A DNA stretch of 64,000 nucleotides from Chenopodium formosanum. Its lineage: Eukaryota; Streptophyta; Magnoliopsida; Caryophyllales; Amaranthaceae. Numbering within the stretch: the first letter of the stretch is position 1; every line of letters begins with the position of its first letter. Where the stretch lies: NCBI GenBank assembly GCA_024500155.1, contig CM044858.1, positions 3,410,001 through 3,474,000 on the forward strand, in the 5' to 3' direction. Shown here piece after piece: positions 12,301 to 23,835 of this stretch. A program made the position numbers and the translations under genes. The notes beneath the pieces were generated by a model. The model saw nothing but the letters and a program-made list of their open reading frames with translations. It was not told the origin of the DNA and ran no database searches.

Positions 12301-13749
12301 TTACATGGTTTCTTGGTGTTATGTGCAGGGCATTAAGCCAGCTTCCCTTGCCAAGGTGAAAGATCTCCGAATGAAGGAGTTTATTGAGAAGTGTTTGGTT
12401 CCTCTTTCAGAAAGATTGCCAGCAAAGGAGCTACTCAAGGACTCTTTCCTTCAAGTGGAAAGCCCAAAAGAGCTCATACGCCATCCCATTGTGATGCCCA
12501 GCCAACCTCCCAGATCCACTGCTTCAACATCAACGTCTCATTCCATTGATCTCGATGCTGATCACTGTAAACTTAACTACTGGAGCAACTCATCTGGTAA
12601 TAGCTGCATCAGTCCAACTAACCAAGTTTTGGAATTCACGAGGGCTCATATGGGAAATTTGTTCCAACTAAGAGGGAAGAAAAATCATGATGACAACTCA
12701 ATATCCTTGACATTGCGTATTGTGTACCCCTCAGGTAGGTGAACATTATCTCATTATTTAGTACAATATCTGATCATTATTAGCTTATTCATTTCAATTT
12801 TGGGAAAATTTTAGGGGAGGTGAAGAAAATAGATTTTGTCTTTTATCTGGAGTTTGATACGGCAATTGCATTAGCAGCGGAAATGGTTGCAATGCAAGAT
12901 TTGGCTGATTATGACATGGAGTTTACAGCTGAATTTATTGATCACATGATAAAGAAAATTACATTGAATTCAAAATCATCATCTGTTCACTCTTCTGTTG
13001 AACCGAAAAAACGAGGTGATGATACCGTGGTTGAAAACGTAAGAGATACTGGCATGGACGGTGAGCAGAAATTTTATTTTTTTTGGTTTATAAGATAGTT
13101 CTTAAGATCATTGTTTCTTGCATGTGGAAAGTTAAATCATTGTCAATAAAATCCTGAGGCAAAATCCTATTTAAATTGGTCTTTCAATAACTTACTGTGG
13201 TATCGATTTGCCTTTTTCTATACCTAGGGGTGATCATTTTCCTCTTTTAGGATGAATTTAACACAAGATTTGCTATAATTCTGAAATCATGATTTAGATC
13301 TTTTTGTTGCAGATGTTTTTGCTGAGGATTCTTCTGGCATATTAGGTAAAGCATTGCAAAGACTTGACTATTGCATTGATGATTGTTTCAAACGTTTGAG
13401 TGTCAACAAACCAGAGATGGACATTGGAGAATCACACAGTGAAGAACACAACATTTCAAGAAATAATAACCATCTCAGTGGATGTACCCACTTGAATAAG
13501 GTGACTAAGAAGTCCGAAGGTGCAACTTCAATGGAACATGGTGGAATTTCTGGCTTAACTAGCTTAGGAAGCAGCTCCTCCTCCTCGTTAAATGAGGAAG
13601 GAGATGATGAGCTAAAGGCAGACTTAAATTCAATCGAAATTCAGTATCAGCATTGGTTCGATGAACTTGCTAGAATGAGGGAAGAGGCATTAGAGGCTGC
13701 TAAAAAGAAGTGGATGATGAAGAAAAAGATAGTTGCTCTTTCATTGTGA
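9312..13749 (+). CDS. WNK (with-no-lysine) serine/threonine protein kinase
   Basis: Eight coding exons join in frame: 9312-9407, 10461-10498, 10715-10942, 11189-11409, 11488-11645, 12329-12734, 12815-13060 and 13313-13749 (1830 nt, 609 residues). The start follows a CAG acceptor at 9309, so a 5'UTR intron is likely. The G-loop GKGAFKSVY (residues 38-46) carries the WNK-specific lysine K43, while the usual beta-3 lysine is replaced (VAWN, N60). HRDLKCDN places the catalytic base at D159, DLG is at 178-180, and TPEFMAPELYEE follows. Exons 6-7 encode the OSR-like autoinhibitory domain (LTLRIVYPSG...DTAIALAAEMV). The C-terminus has an acidic serine stretch and a basic coiled segment (EEALEAAKKKW). 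Plant WNKs act in clock, flowering and osmotic signalling. Which WNK subgroup this belongs to is not settled. Confidence 0.93.
9415..9495 (+). repeat. 30-bp tandem repeat at the start of WNK intron 1
   Basis: A 30-bp unit beginning AATGTCACAATTTTGGG is repeated about 2.7 times (9415-9444, 9445-9474, 9475-9495). It starts 7 bp after the splice donor GT at 9408. The first two copies are identical, which points to a recent duplication. Confidence 0.9.
11866..11960. mobile_element. CTACCTCC-type foldback MITE, copy 2, in WNK intron 5
   Basis: A 95-bp element made of two perfectly complementary 34-bp arms around a 27-bp loop, beginning TACTACCTCCGTT and ending AACGGAGGTAGTA. It lies in the intron 11646-12328 of the WNK gene, so the pre-mRNA would contain a 34-bp perfect stem. 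The loop is the reverse complement of the copy 3 loop apart from about two positions. Confidence 0.9.
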
Positions 13750-15601
13750 ATATTTCAGTTTTTTTCTTAGTGGTCATGTTAATTGTTAACCCTCCATGCC
13801 AGAATTTTTTAGTTATGGTAACAGATTAATATAGCTTTTGGAAAGCCTCTTTAAACCTTAGTTAAGGTTAATTTGCACATATTCATACATTCTTTTTTGG
13901 AATGCAGGCTTCTTATGTAGCTTGGTAGATGATTTTTTTATTGGATTGGAAATGGAAACAGTTGGGAGGACAATGTGTACATAAATATTGAGAATTATTA
14001 ATGTATAACTTGGCATTATGCATTTATTTTTGTTATTCTGTTGCTCTTGCATGTTTAACTGTATTTCTTTTCCTAAAAACATGAAGACACAAATACTAAT
14101 CTTAGCTCAGCTCAGCTTAGCAGATGGATACGATTGTCGACACATAGTCTTCACCTAGCTATTGTTTGGATTACAAATGGCTCCGAGTCATGAACTTCAG
14201 GTAAGGTTCTAGTCATCGCTAGAGCTCAGGCCAGCTTATTGTTGTTGATGACTAGGTAAGCCGATCCCCTCTACCCCACTGTATATGTACCCTGGGATTG
14301 GCATAACTTGATCCAGTTCTGATTCCAATTTTTTGGAACTGGTGCTGACTTGGCTCGAGATCAGTTCATTAGAAATTGACTGCGTACCTAGTCTATCTCA
14401 CCCCTACTGATGTTTTTACTAACAATGAACACAGGTAAAAATGTATGTACTCCATTTCACATTCCAATTCTTGTGCACCCTAACTAAGAGTAATAGGGAT
14501 TTTGTTAGTTTAGACAATTCATGCCAAAGTTTTGATCTTTATTTTAACATTTGATGCATCTTTCCATCCCACTTTCCTATACTTGTATAGTTGTTTTACA
14601 CAGGACCACGCTATCACAACCCTCTTACCCTATCTGCAATTCTATCAAACTACTTCAAAAACACTTTTTAACTCAGAGTTTACATGTGCATACCATACCC
14701 TTTGTGAAGTTAGTGCACAGTATATCTGCCTCTGCATGCAATTCCAGAAAGAGGAAAAGAAATAAAGGACCCATCTCCACTTGAGGTAGGTTATTAATTG
14801 TACCTACATTAATAAATAACACGTCTTTCTGCGTCCACAAATAATATGTCACATTTGAATAGACCTTATACGTCATTGTTTTTAGAAATTCAGTCGACAT
14901 AACTATATTCACTCTTCGTCCCTTCATAAATCTCTTTTGATGATCTTAATGGCTGTTGAATAACTTTCAATTATGTGATATAATTTTCTGTTCATGATCA
15001 CGCCACGGCTTATGCTTGTTAAACTGGAAAAGATAGATCGTTTAATAGGCTAAATTCAACGAAATTTCATTTTAACAAGTTTCTGATAATAATTGATAAA
15101 TAGTTATAATCTTGATTACCACAACAAAATTCCTTCACCTAAACAAGTAACAATGACCCTTCAATGTTTAAAATATAGAATTTTTATTTATTATTTTTTT
15201 TGAAACAATAAAATATAGAATTATATCCCTACTTATCTATACAATTGAATTTTTTAATTCTTGTAGGATAAACCAAAGTCATAAATCCAATATTAATCTA
15301 GTTGATAACTCCTTTATAAAGATACCTTTTTCCAACCAAATTTTTATATCCACTTGTCACCAATTATTGATACCCAAATTTTATTTTCCATAGTTGGAAA
15401 AATCCACCTTCATGTGATCACTGCAGCAGCAATTCAGTGTACTGGTTTGTATTTACATGATTTTTATTTTCTTCTAAAAAACATTATAACTTTATTGTAT
15501 TTACTAAATAACCCTGCCAGTTTATAATTTTTCAACAATTTTTTTTTCTTTTTCTGCTGTTTAAGTCTTGTTTGTGTTTTAGGTGCAAGAGGTTTTTTCT
15601 A
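13750..15601. other. Intergenic region between the WNK and Yippee-like genes
   Basis: The WNK 3'UTR presumably occupies the first few hundred bases. The rest is AT-rich and I see no convincing gene; the short frames here lack any recognisable domain. The last part before 15602 should hold the Yippee-gene promoter and leader (T-rich 15540-15600). Confidence 0.5.
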
Positions 15602-16402
15602 ATGGCTGATGAAGCTGGATTAAGAGCTTATTGCTGTTTCGTTTGTCGAAATTATGTCGCCGAGCATGATGATATAGTCTCTAAATCATTTCAGGTATTT
15701 GATTAACATAATTAGAGACAGTAATTAAGAAATTCGTAGTATATATTCAAGAACATTGTTCAAACGCTATTCAAAAAAAAAAAAAAAGAACATTGTTCAA
15801 ACAGAGAATTGCAGAACGTCTGAAAAAGAATTATATGATTTTATCTATATTTTTCATAAAGAACAGTTGAATTTTTTAGAAGATTGCAACTTGTTACTAT
15901 AACAATTAGTAAGGCTTTGTTTTATTTCACCAAATATTTTCTGATTTGATGATGGAGTATGATTTTTGCTGATTTGTAGTACTAATTATAGCCAATGTAA
16001 ACTGATCAAAATTGGAATTTGTTGATTCACTTGTGTACACGTCATGTGCAGTAACTAATTTTTACTGATTAGAATTGTTTAAATAGAATGTGACGTAACC
16101 TAGAGACAGAGGGAGTATTATTTTGCGAAATACTTAATTTATGTGCAATGGTATGTTGATTAAATTAGGCACATACAGGGAGGGCATATTTGTTCTCCCA
16201 TGCAGTGAATATAGTTACAGGGCCTAAGGAGAACAGACATCTCCTCACAGGCCTTCACACGGTTGCTGATGTTTTCTGCTCCGACTGCGGCGAGGCGCTA
16301 GGGTGGAAGTATGTCAAAGCTTATGAGCCATCACAGAAATACAAGGAAGGCAAAGTTGTGCTTGAAAAATTTAAGATTGTTAAGGACGGTGATTTCTGCT
16401 AG
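15602..16402 (+). CDS. Yippee-like zinc-binding protein
   Basis: Two exons, 15602-15694 and 16169-16402, encode 108 residues. The acceptor is the AG at 16167-16168. It yields SKSFQ-AHTGRAYLFSH, which matches the family pattern, whereas the next AG (16178) puts the reading frame out. The Yippee zinc pattern is exact: C12-x2-C15, 52 residues, then C68-x2-C71, followed by the conserved LTGLHTVADVFC, GWKY and SQKYKEGK blocks. Length is typical for the family. Yippee domains are small zinc-stabilised beta folds related to cereblon; their role in plants is poorly known, so no specific function is claimed. Confidence 0.9.
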
Positions 16403-17063
16403 TAATGGCAGTATTTTACCTTTGTTATGTGTACAAAAATATTGCTTTATATGTTTATATTATGGTACAAAGTTAACACCACTACCAAAGTGGTAAAGCT
16501 TCTTAAAAGTTCTTATTAGGCCAACTAGAATTTACTTTAATCGTCTTAACTTTAGAACTACTTTGTTGGTTCTCTATCAATGTAAACAAGAATTGACCCT
16601 TTTCCTCAACGTCAAATCTTTAAAGTTCCTTCTATCAATTGTTGACGTACGGCTTTTAATAACGAACAACTAAGGTAAGTTTTTTAGTGTTTACCATAAG
16701 GAGGTATAGTTCAAGACAGTATGAATGTGTTTCAAACTCTTTTAAATGATGGTGTTATTAACTTGTTATGTCCGTTTCTTTATATTGTGCGATTCCTTAT
16801 GACGATTCATATTAGCCGACTCCAAATCATTTTGAGACTAAGGCTTTGTTGTTGTTGTAAGAGCTATTTTAGCTCAATTTAGTTCTTTGGTGAATTTTGT
16901 TTGAAGAACCCACAAGAAAATTCCTTCACCTATTCCTCCCCAATCTAAGTTAATGAGTTAAAAGTTTGTAGGTTGGCAATTTTTTAGAATTACGGCGTAA
17001 AGAATTATAAGCCCCTCCTTTACTAACGATGTGTCTTACCTTCATTCCCCATTTTAAAGAACA
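16403..17063. other. Intergenic region downstream of the Yippee-like gene
   Basis: AT-rich sequence without a supportable gene. The 3'UTR of the Yippee-like gene is probably in the first 100-200 bases. Confidence 0.5.
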
Positions 17064-17158
17064 TACTACCTCCGTTTCGCATTATCTGCAACAAAGGAAT
17101 ATTTTATATCTCACAAATAATACCCCTTTGTTGCAGATAATGCGAAACGGAGGTAATA
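17064..17158. mobile_element. CTACCTCC-type foldback MITE, copy 3
   Basis: A 95-bp element with 34-bp arms and one mismatch (TACTACC at one end, GGTAATA at the other) and a 27-bp loop. The loop matches that of copy 2 in reverse orientation, so the two belong to one subfamily although their arms differ at about 8 of 21 inner positions. Confidence 0.88.
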
Positions 17159-17364
17159 TATATGTACAGAGTAATCATAAGCATAAATGCATAATAATTG
17201 TCAACAAATCTATACATTAAAATCTTAACCACTAAACCATGCAATATTTGATGTTACCTTTATAAGTAAAATATTAAAAAGTAAAAATATAGTGACCTTT
17301 GCTCGAACCTAATAACTGGTTTAGTTTATACAACCTCGATTTCAATTTATTTGCAACATTTACC

Positions 17365-18215
17365 TTATATAGAAATATAATCCACACTTTTTGAGAAAAT
17401 TTTGAGGTTTGGGGCCCGGAGGCAAAAAGTGTTGAGACCCTAGGAGATATATCTTGGGGTCATATAATGCCGTTTGAAACCATATATGATCATTATATGT
17501 TGTCATAAACGTACGTGGTAGGCTTGAGTTTACAAAACAACGCAAGTTGTGAATGGGTAAATTGACCGTTTAAGGGCATATTGGATGATTCCACCAACCC
17601 AATTGGACACCTGGAGGGTATTAGGGACCATGGTAAACATATCGGCAATTTTTATTTATGAGTGAAAAAAGGTCAAAAAATTACAAAATTGAAGACTACA
17701 ATCCAAGCTTTTTGAGGAAATTTTGGGGTTTTGGGCCCTGTAGCAAAAAGCCTTGAGACCCTAAGGGATACTTCTTGGGGTCATATAATGCTGTTTGAAA
17801 CCATATATGATCATTATATGTTGTCATAAACGTCCGTGGTAGGCTAGAGATTACGAAATTGGTGCAAGTTGCAAACGGGTACAATGACCGTTTCAGGACA
17901 TATTGGATGCTTTTACCGATCCAATTGGACTCCCGGAGAGTATTAGGGACCATAGTAAACATCTCGGCAATTTTTGATTCCGGGTGAAAAAATATAAAAA
18001 AAAAATTACAAAATTAAAGGCTATAATCCACGCTTTTGAGGAATTTTGAGGTTTCGGTGCCCGGTGGCGAAAAGCCTTGAGACCCTAAGGGTTAATCTCG
18101 GGGTCATATAATTCCGTTTGAAACCACATATGATCATTATATGTTGACATAAACGTCCATGGTAGGCTTGAGTTTACGAAATCACTACAAGTTGTGAACG
18201 GGTAAAATGATCATT
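17365..18215 (+). repeat. 322-bp satellite-like tandem repeat, left part of array
   Basis: Direct tandem repeats with anchors (the TCC of ATAATCCAC) at 17381, 17702 and 18027, giving spacings of 321 and 325 bp. Each monomer holds recognisable blocks: GAGGTTTCGGGGCCCGGTGG, CCTTGAGACCCTAAGG, CCATATATGATCATTATATG (a near-palindrome), TTGTGAACGGGTAAAATGA and GACCATGGTAAACATCTCGG. No coding capacity is evident. The array is cut at 18215 by an LTR retrotransposon and resumes at 25995. Confidence 0.92.
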
Positions 18216-19596
18216 TGACAGGGTAAAGTCGTATCCCCTAATCAAAAGTAATTCCTAAAACCACTAACTAAATATAGATAGGAAAGTAAGGTCGAATCCA
18301 CAGGGAAACAAGTCTTTCTATTCCTAACTAATTATTATAATCTAAATTATCAAGGTAACCAATATTGTTATTGTAAAAAGGAATTAAACTACGGAGATCA
18401 AGTTCAGGGAGAAAAACAATAATAAGAAGGCCTAGGGTCACAGGTTCACCAATAATTAATATTCTGGGATAAAACATGACAATCAATAATCAACATTGCA
18501 CAAATAACATGATTAACAGGCTCTTGCAATTTATTAACCAACATAGATCTAACAGGCTCTCGCAATTTACTAGATCTAAGTTCCTATTGAAAATAGCCTT
18601 CAATATTAAATTAACATCTGCTCGATTCATCAATTCAATATTGCTATACTTTTACAATCAAATCACATCTGCTCGATTCATAATCTAATTGCAAAGAATT
18701 AAAACAATTCAACACAAAATTATTATGCAATATCAAATATCAATAATAACAAATTATCCCTTCATATTAATTATGTATCCCCATAAACCCTATAATTAAA
18801 CTACTCAGACATAATTAAATCTAAAGTAAACGAAGCAATAAAAGTAGTCATGATAAAGTAAAGAAATAAAATAAATAACTGAGATTAAAAGAGAAGAAAT
18901 CGTTACCAAAGTTAAAAGGAACAAGAGTTGTAGAGAGAGAAAATAATACTAAGAGTTTAAGAGAAGAGAGAAAGAGAAAAGTTAGAGAGAGAAAAGAGAG
19001 AGTAAGGGAAGGGAGAAAAGAATTCCCCCCTAAATTCGCTTAACAAAAGCGTATTTATACTAAGCTAGAAAATCCTAAGTTAAAACAAATTAAACGACGC
19101 TTAAAACGTCCTCCAGAAACACGCACCCGATCGGGCGAGGCACCGCCCGATCGAGCGCGCCTTTTTGATCGGACGAAGGGCTGCAGCGATATAAGTCTTC
19201 TTTGCCCGATCGGGCGCGCTATCGGGCGGACACCTTTGGGCCGCTTGGACTCCTCGTTTGGGCTCGTAACTTGGCCCAAACCAAATATCCTCTTTGGGGC
19301 TTAAATCATTCGGTCCAAATGCCTCGTCTTCACACAAGTCGAGCCCTTATTCACCGGCTTGATTACTCTAATCGATCTTGGGCTATGAAAGATGGTCGTG
19401 CTCCTCCAATGCTCGTAGTTGCTCCATAAAATCCCGGGAAAATGCTCCAAAGGTGCAATTCCCTACAAAACTCAACCAAAACTACGAAAACACTAGAAAA
19501 CACATATTAGTAATAAAACTGGCTCTAAAGAGCCAAAAACACTACTAATTATGACCAAGGGACAGGGGTAAAATACTATACAAAATAGACATATCA
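18216..19596 (-). repeat. 3' LTR of LTR-A element
   Basis: Read on the minus strand it begins TGATATG and ends CCCTGTCA. TATAAATA lies at 19059-19052 (minus) and a cluster of CCCGATCGGGC-type palindromes lies at 19126-19229, upstream of the TATA box. The partner is the right LTR at 24599-25994. The first palindrome here has lost one base of symmetry (CACCC where the other LTR has CGCCC), a CpG-decay type change. Confidence 0.9.
19126..19229. promoter_or_regulatory. GC-rich palindrome cluster upstream of the LTR-A TATA box
   Basis: Four CCCGATCGGGC-like sites (19126-19136, 19145-19156, around 19167-19175, and 19204-19229) stand out in otherwise AT-rich DNA. In the element's own orientation they lie about 67-170 bp upstream of TATAAATA. 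The same cluster occurs in the other LTR at 25522-25626, and a related pair lies inside the element at 23515-23545. Binding-site function is inferred. Confidence 0.55.
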
Positions 19597-19598
19597 AA

Positions 19599-19636
19599 CT
19601 CCCCCAAGCCAAACCTTTGCTTGTCCCTAAGCAAAG
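19599..19636 (-). other. Polypurine tract and adjacent hairpin of LTR-A element
   Basis: On the minus strand, a hairpin (CTTTGCTT, six-base loop, AAGCAAAG; 19615-19636) is followed at once by TTGGCTTGGGGGAG, ending 2 nt from the TGATATG start of the 3' LTR. This fits the plus-strand priming site. PPT-like boxes recur at 22590-22605 and 23153-23167. Confidence 0.75.
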
Positions 19637-19729
19637 AGCTTATCAATGAACATATAAAACATGCCTCACCCCAATAATCAAATCAAGCACAAACGATTCA
19701 AGGAAAATCTAATGAACATGCTTCAATAT

Positions 19730-21658
19730 TGTAGACACCAAATTGTGTCTCCCCAAAGCCAAACCCAGTGATGAATGCCTGTCACGTCGAACCATAATCG
19801 AATCAGGTGAAAGTGGTTTGGAAGTCGAGTGTTGCGGTTTAGTTTTAATTAAATTCTTTTCTCTCTGTTTTTGAAAATGACTTTATTTATTTGAAAATAG
19901 CCGAACCAGTTTAGTTTGGTCCATAATTAAGGTCCAATAATAGTGTTGATGGATGGAGCTCGAAGAGACCTTTCCAACGATATATTATAAGCCCGATTCC
20001 GATGAATAATGAGGAAGTTATGGCCAAAATACTAAACTGGGCCTGGTTAATTATTTAAATACGGCCCAATGATCTAGAGGAGGGCCCAATATTATTATTA
20101 TTCCTAAAATTATTAGGATTAATTATAGTTTTCTAGAAATTTCTAGAAGGTTCCTTTTAATTCTAATATTATTAGATTTAATAATTAATTATCTTTAATA
20201 GATTTTTATTTGGAATAAAATATCGTTTTGTTATCTTAAAAATATATTTTATCTTCTGTACGGATTCCGTAGATCAAGTTGATTAAAGATCGGATTCCGC
20301 GTGAAGAAAAACGCGCTAATACAGGCTGTCGCCAAACGACAAGTTTGTCGCCACGCGACAGACCCTGTCGCCTCGCGACAGACATTGTCGCGTCGCGACA
20401 GAGTCGATTCCTGGCGACAGCGTGTAGTTTTATTCCTTATCAAATTCTATGTTTTTCCGGACTATTTTTCTTATAAATAGGGTCCGAATTCCTGTTTTCA
20501 GAAATCATTCACAATCATTAACTTTTCCTTAATTCTCTCTTTTCTCTCTGAGCAATATTTGCTTTCTTTCTCCCTCTATTTCTAAACTACCTTTTTACAT
20601 ACAATATTCCGCATTCACAAGATCTTGAAACACCTAGCCAAGTTCGAAGTTGCCTTCGCCCTAGACGTGCAAGGTTGATATTTTCTGAGGGTTTGGTCCA
20701 AAACTAGTCAAAACTTTATTTAATTTGATTTCAATTTAGTTCTTTAATTATTCTTTATTATTTTCATTGAAGTTTACTAACTTGTGTATTTTGTTATTAG
20801 AAAGAGATACGAGGCTTCAAAGTAAGTAGATTAGCTTACTCCCTATTTCTTTCACAATGTAGATTGCATGCTTCTTATTGTTTTATGCTTCCTAGTATCA
20901 TGTTAGGATGTTATTTAATGCTTTCTAGTATCATGTTTAGGGTGCCTTTACTCTTTCTAATATCATGTTAGTACCATGTTAGGTTTAAAGCTTCGATCTT
21001 TATTGTTTAGTGACATGGTAGGAGTTGTTATTAATCTTGTTAGTACCATGCCTAGGATCTTGCTATTATTATTGAGCTTTATTATGCCTTATCATGTTGT
21101 TATCCTTATCATGCTATTATTATTTATTATTGCTTTATTATTATGTTGCTTGATTTATTTTTTATTGTTATTGCTTGATCACACCTTTTATGATTGTTAA
21201 AGGGAATTTGTACTTGAAATCACGCTTAATAAGATAATTAATAATTTGGTTTAGGCTAATGTGATTTTAAGTCAAGTGATCGCCAATAATAGTATTATTT
21301 GTGCATTAATATTCAACCAACATAGATTAAACAGGGTAGGATTAATATAATGTTTGTATGTTACTCGAAAAGCGCACATGAATACGAGCAGAACAAAGTA
21401 GAGGCCTATTTTATAGGACGAGTCCTTTCTTTTGTAGATTGGATTCGTACCCTCATCCCCGGACCCTGTTTGGTTCAAGACCTTATGGAGTAGTTGATGG
21501 TCCTTTTGGATTGTCTTTTGGGTTTACAAGTTCCTAAAACTTGTTGGCGACTCTTTTTGCTTCTTTTTCTTTCCCTTTGGAACGCCACCGTACTTTAGTG
21601 TATGATCACAGTGGGGTTCAAGTTTGGGGTTATCGTAATGCTTGAAATATTCCCTACA
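19730..21658 (+). mobile_element. Nested solo LTR or internally deleted LTR element (LTR-B) with TSD AATAT
   Basis: A 1929-bp unit starting TGTAGACACC and ending CCCTACA, bracketed by identical 5-bp AATAT (19725-19729 and 21659-21663), lies inside the LTR-A element. It contains TATAAATA at 20472-20479 followed by a CT-rich leader-like stretch, typical of an LTR promoter on the plus strand. TTGGCGACTC at 21544-21553 resembles a primer-binding site, so this may be a 5' LTR plus a collapsed remainder rather than a pure solo LTR. No open frame of note. Confidence 0.8.
20327..20420. promoter_or_regulatory. Tandem TGTCGC-N3-GCGACA palindromes in LTR-B
   Basis: Four 15-bp units (20327-20341, 20346-20360, 20366-20380, 20386-20400) repeat at 19-20 bp steps; the last three have intact TGTCGC/GCGACA arms. 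A half site, GGCGACAG, is at 20413-20420. The array lies about 70-145 bp upstream of the TATA box at 20472. The composition is GC-rich against AT-rich surroundings. A protein-binding role is inferred. Confidence 0.6.
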
Positions 21659-22258
21659 AATATCAATCAATCTCATTCATCCAATTACTCTTCCTCCCCA
21701 ACAATTGTCAAGTAGAGCAAACCAAATGAGCATATAGAATTCAAGACTAGTGCTCACACACTCAACTCTCATTTATGTGGTGAGTAAAAGATGTACTCGA
21801 TCGCTCTCCATCCCAACCCTTTTATGTGAACAATGCCCTCCCAAACTCACAACACTCGTGTGTTTAAAAAGACATACACTCAACCTAATAGTCGACTCGG
21901 AATATGTCAAGTTATAACTTGCATTGATAAACAACACTTTCACATTTACACAACTCTATGCACAAGGTCGGAAGGTCTTTAAAGCTTGTAACGTAAGGCT
22001 AGGTTAAGGGGTAGGATAAATTTGGGATATGTGAGAGAAAAAGCTATGCTAAAAGGGAGCCAAATCCTAAATAAACCCATGATAAAAAACAATGATCATA
22101 CACATCTCCAACATAACCAACTCCAATACAAATCCACCAAATATACTCCAATCATAAAAATCAATCCCAATACTTACATAATTAACTCATAAAAATATGA
22201 TAATAATGAACTAGAGTGAAAAACAAACTTTGAACTCATAACTTGAAATTTCTCATTG

Positions 22259-22475
22259 AAACTCATCTTTTTTTTCTTTTTTTTTTTCTTTTAATCAACC
22301 TTCACTTAGAACATTTGAATATCAAACATTTTTTTTCTTTTGCTCTTTTTTTTTCTTTTTTCATTAGAAGTTCACTTTTTTTTTTTCCAACAAATTTCTC
22401 ACTTTTTTTTCCCTTGAACTTCTCACTTTTTTTTTTTTCTTTTCATCACACTTTTTTTTTTCCAAGGGTATTCAA
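22259..22475. repeat. Pyrimidine-rich tract (purine-rich in element orientation)
   Basis: About 215 bp composed almost only of T runs and CT on the plus strand, with a recurring CAC-T(8-12)-CC or CTT pattern. It lies inside the LTR-A internal region. No coding potential. Confidence 0.6.
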
Positions 22476-23835
22476 CTTTTAAACTCATCAAAACAAAAAT
22501 ATGATCAAGAACAAATTACTTCTCAAAACCCACCCAAATTGTGCAAATAATGTGCACACTACAAACTCCATCACCTCACTCACTAATAGCTCCCCCAAGC
22601 CAAGCTTGGGACTAGTAACCAATGGGGCAAATAAGGCTTGTAATATGGCTATAAACAACAAAAAGGGCACAAGCAACAACATGGATAGCAAGAAGGGAAC
22701 AAATGTATCTAAATAAATCTGAAGGCTACCTAAAAGAATGAACGCCTTCGTCTTCCTCATGTGCATAATAATGAGTCATGAAATACTACTCATAGTTGCA
22801 AACCAATACTCAAATTCATTGATATACCAAGAACTAATCACACATTCCTAACCAAATCAACTAGTCAAGCACTATATTCACAAGTAGTTGAACAAAATTG
22901 ACGCATGTTTAGGAATCAAAGCAATTAAACTTCAAATCATGATCAACAAATCCACAATATTAATCATCAAAAACCAAGAATCAAAACAAATTCGAAAAAT
23001 TCTCATCAAAGGGCACAGGGAAGCATGATTCATAATTCATTGGAACGAAACTAACTTAAGAAAACAATAAAATCTATACTAAGCACGTCAAAAGAAAAAA
23101 TAAATAAATAAAAAGAGAGAGGGTGAAAGATATAGCATGCGTACACGAGAACCTCCCCCCAAGCTAAATTAGACAATGTCCTCATTGTCTTAAAGGGAAG
23201 CTAGTAGTCAAGGTGACTACTCATCATCATCACCACATCAATGTCACCAAAGCCTCGAGGATTGCAATGCATCTCTTTAGAACAAAATTGGGCAAGAATG
23301 AAACAAAGTGTTAGTGGGAAAAAGTCTAAATTTGAGTCAGGTGCACTATTCTGATCATAACTTTTGATTTATAAATTATAACGCAGTGGTTCCAATTTCA
23401 TTGGAAAGTAGACTTGAAGAGATTTCCAACGATAGGTCACACGCCAAAATTGGATAAGAAACGCAAAAGTTATGGCATGTCGAAGTTGACAAAGTTTGCT
23501 CACACGTACGCGCGCCCGATCGGGCGAGCTCTGCCCGATCGGGCCCGTGCTACTGATTTGACGGGCTGATCGCTGTTACTCTCTGCCCAAATATCTTTTG
23601 TACTAGTTTGTCGTCTTCTTTTTCGCTCTCTTGATCAAAACCTACACAAAAAGGTACTCCCACAAGCATAAGATACACTCTCCTTACCTCTCTATAACAA
23701 AACAAAAAGAAAATACACAAAAATAAAAGACTAAAAAAAAAAAAAAAAAAAAACTAAATAAAAAACAACAAAATTACGGGTTGCCTCCCGCAAAGCGCTA
23801 GTTTATCAAGGTCCCGCTCGACCATACTCCTCCTC

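Noticed and set aside
16170..16190. Acceptor AG at 16177-16178 for Yippee exon 2
   Set aside because: It puts the conserved GRAYLFSH block out of frame with exon 1; the AG at 16167-16168 keeps the frame and the C-x2-C-x52-C-x2-C spacing.
19202..19429. 75-codon frame, repeated at 25600-25827
   Set aside because: It lies within the LTRs, is present simply because the LTRs are duplicated, and has no recognisable domain.
20327..20420. CRISPR-like look of regularly spaced repeats
   Set aside because: Units are 15 bp at 20-bp steps with 4-5-bp gaps, sit in a plant LTR and lack spacers and cas genes.
20279..20476. Arginine/threonine-rich frames over the palindrome array on both strands
   Set aside because: They arise from the tandem TGTCGC/GCGACA units, which are open in several frames by composition.
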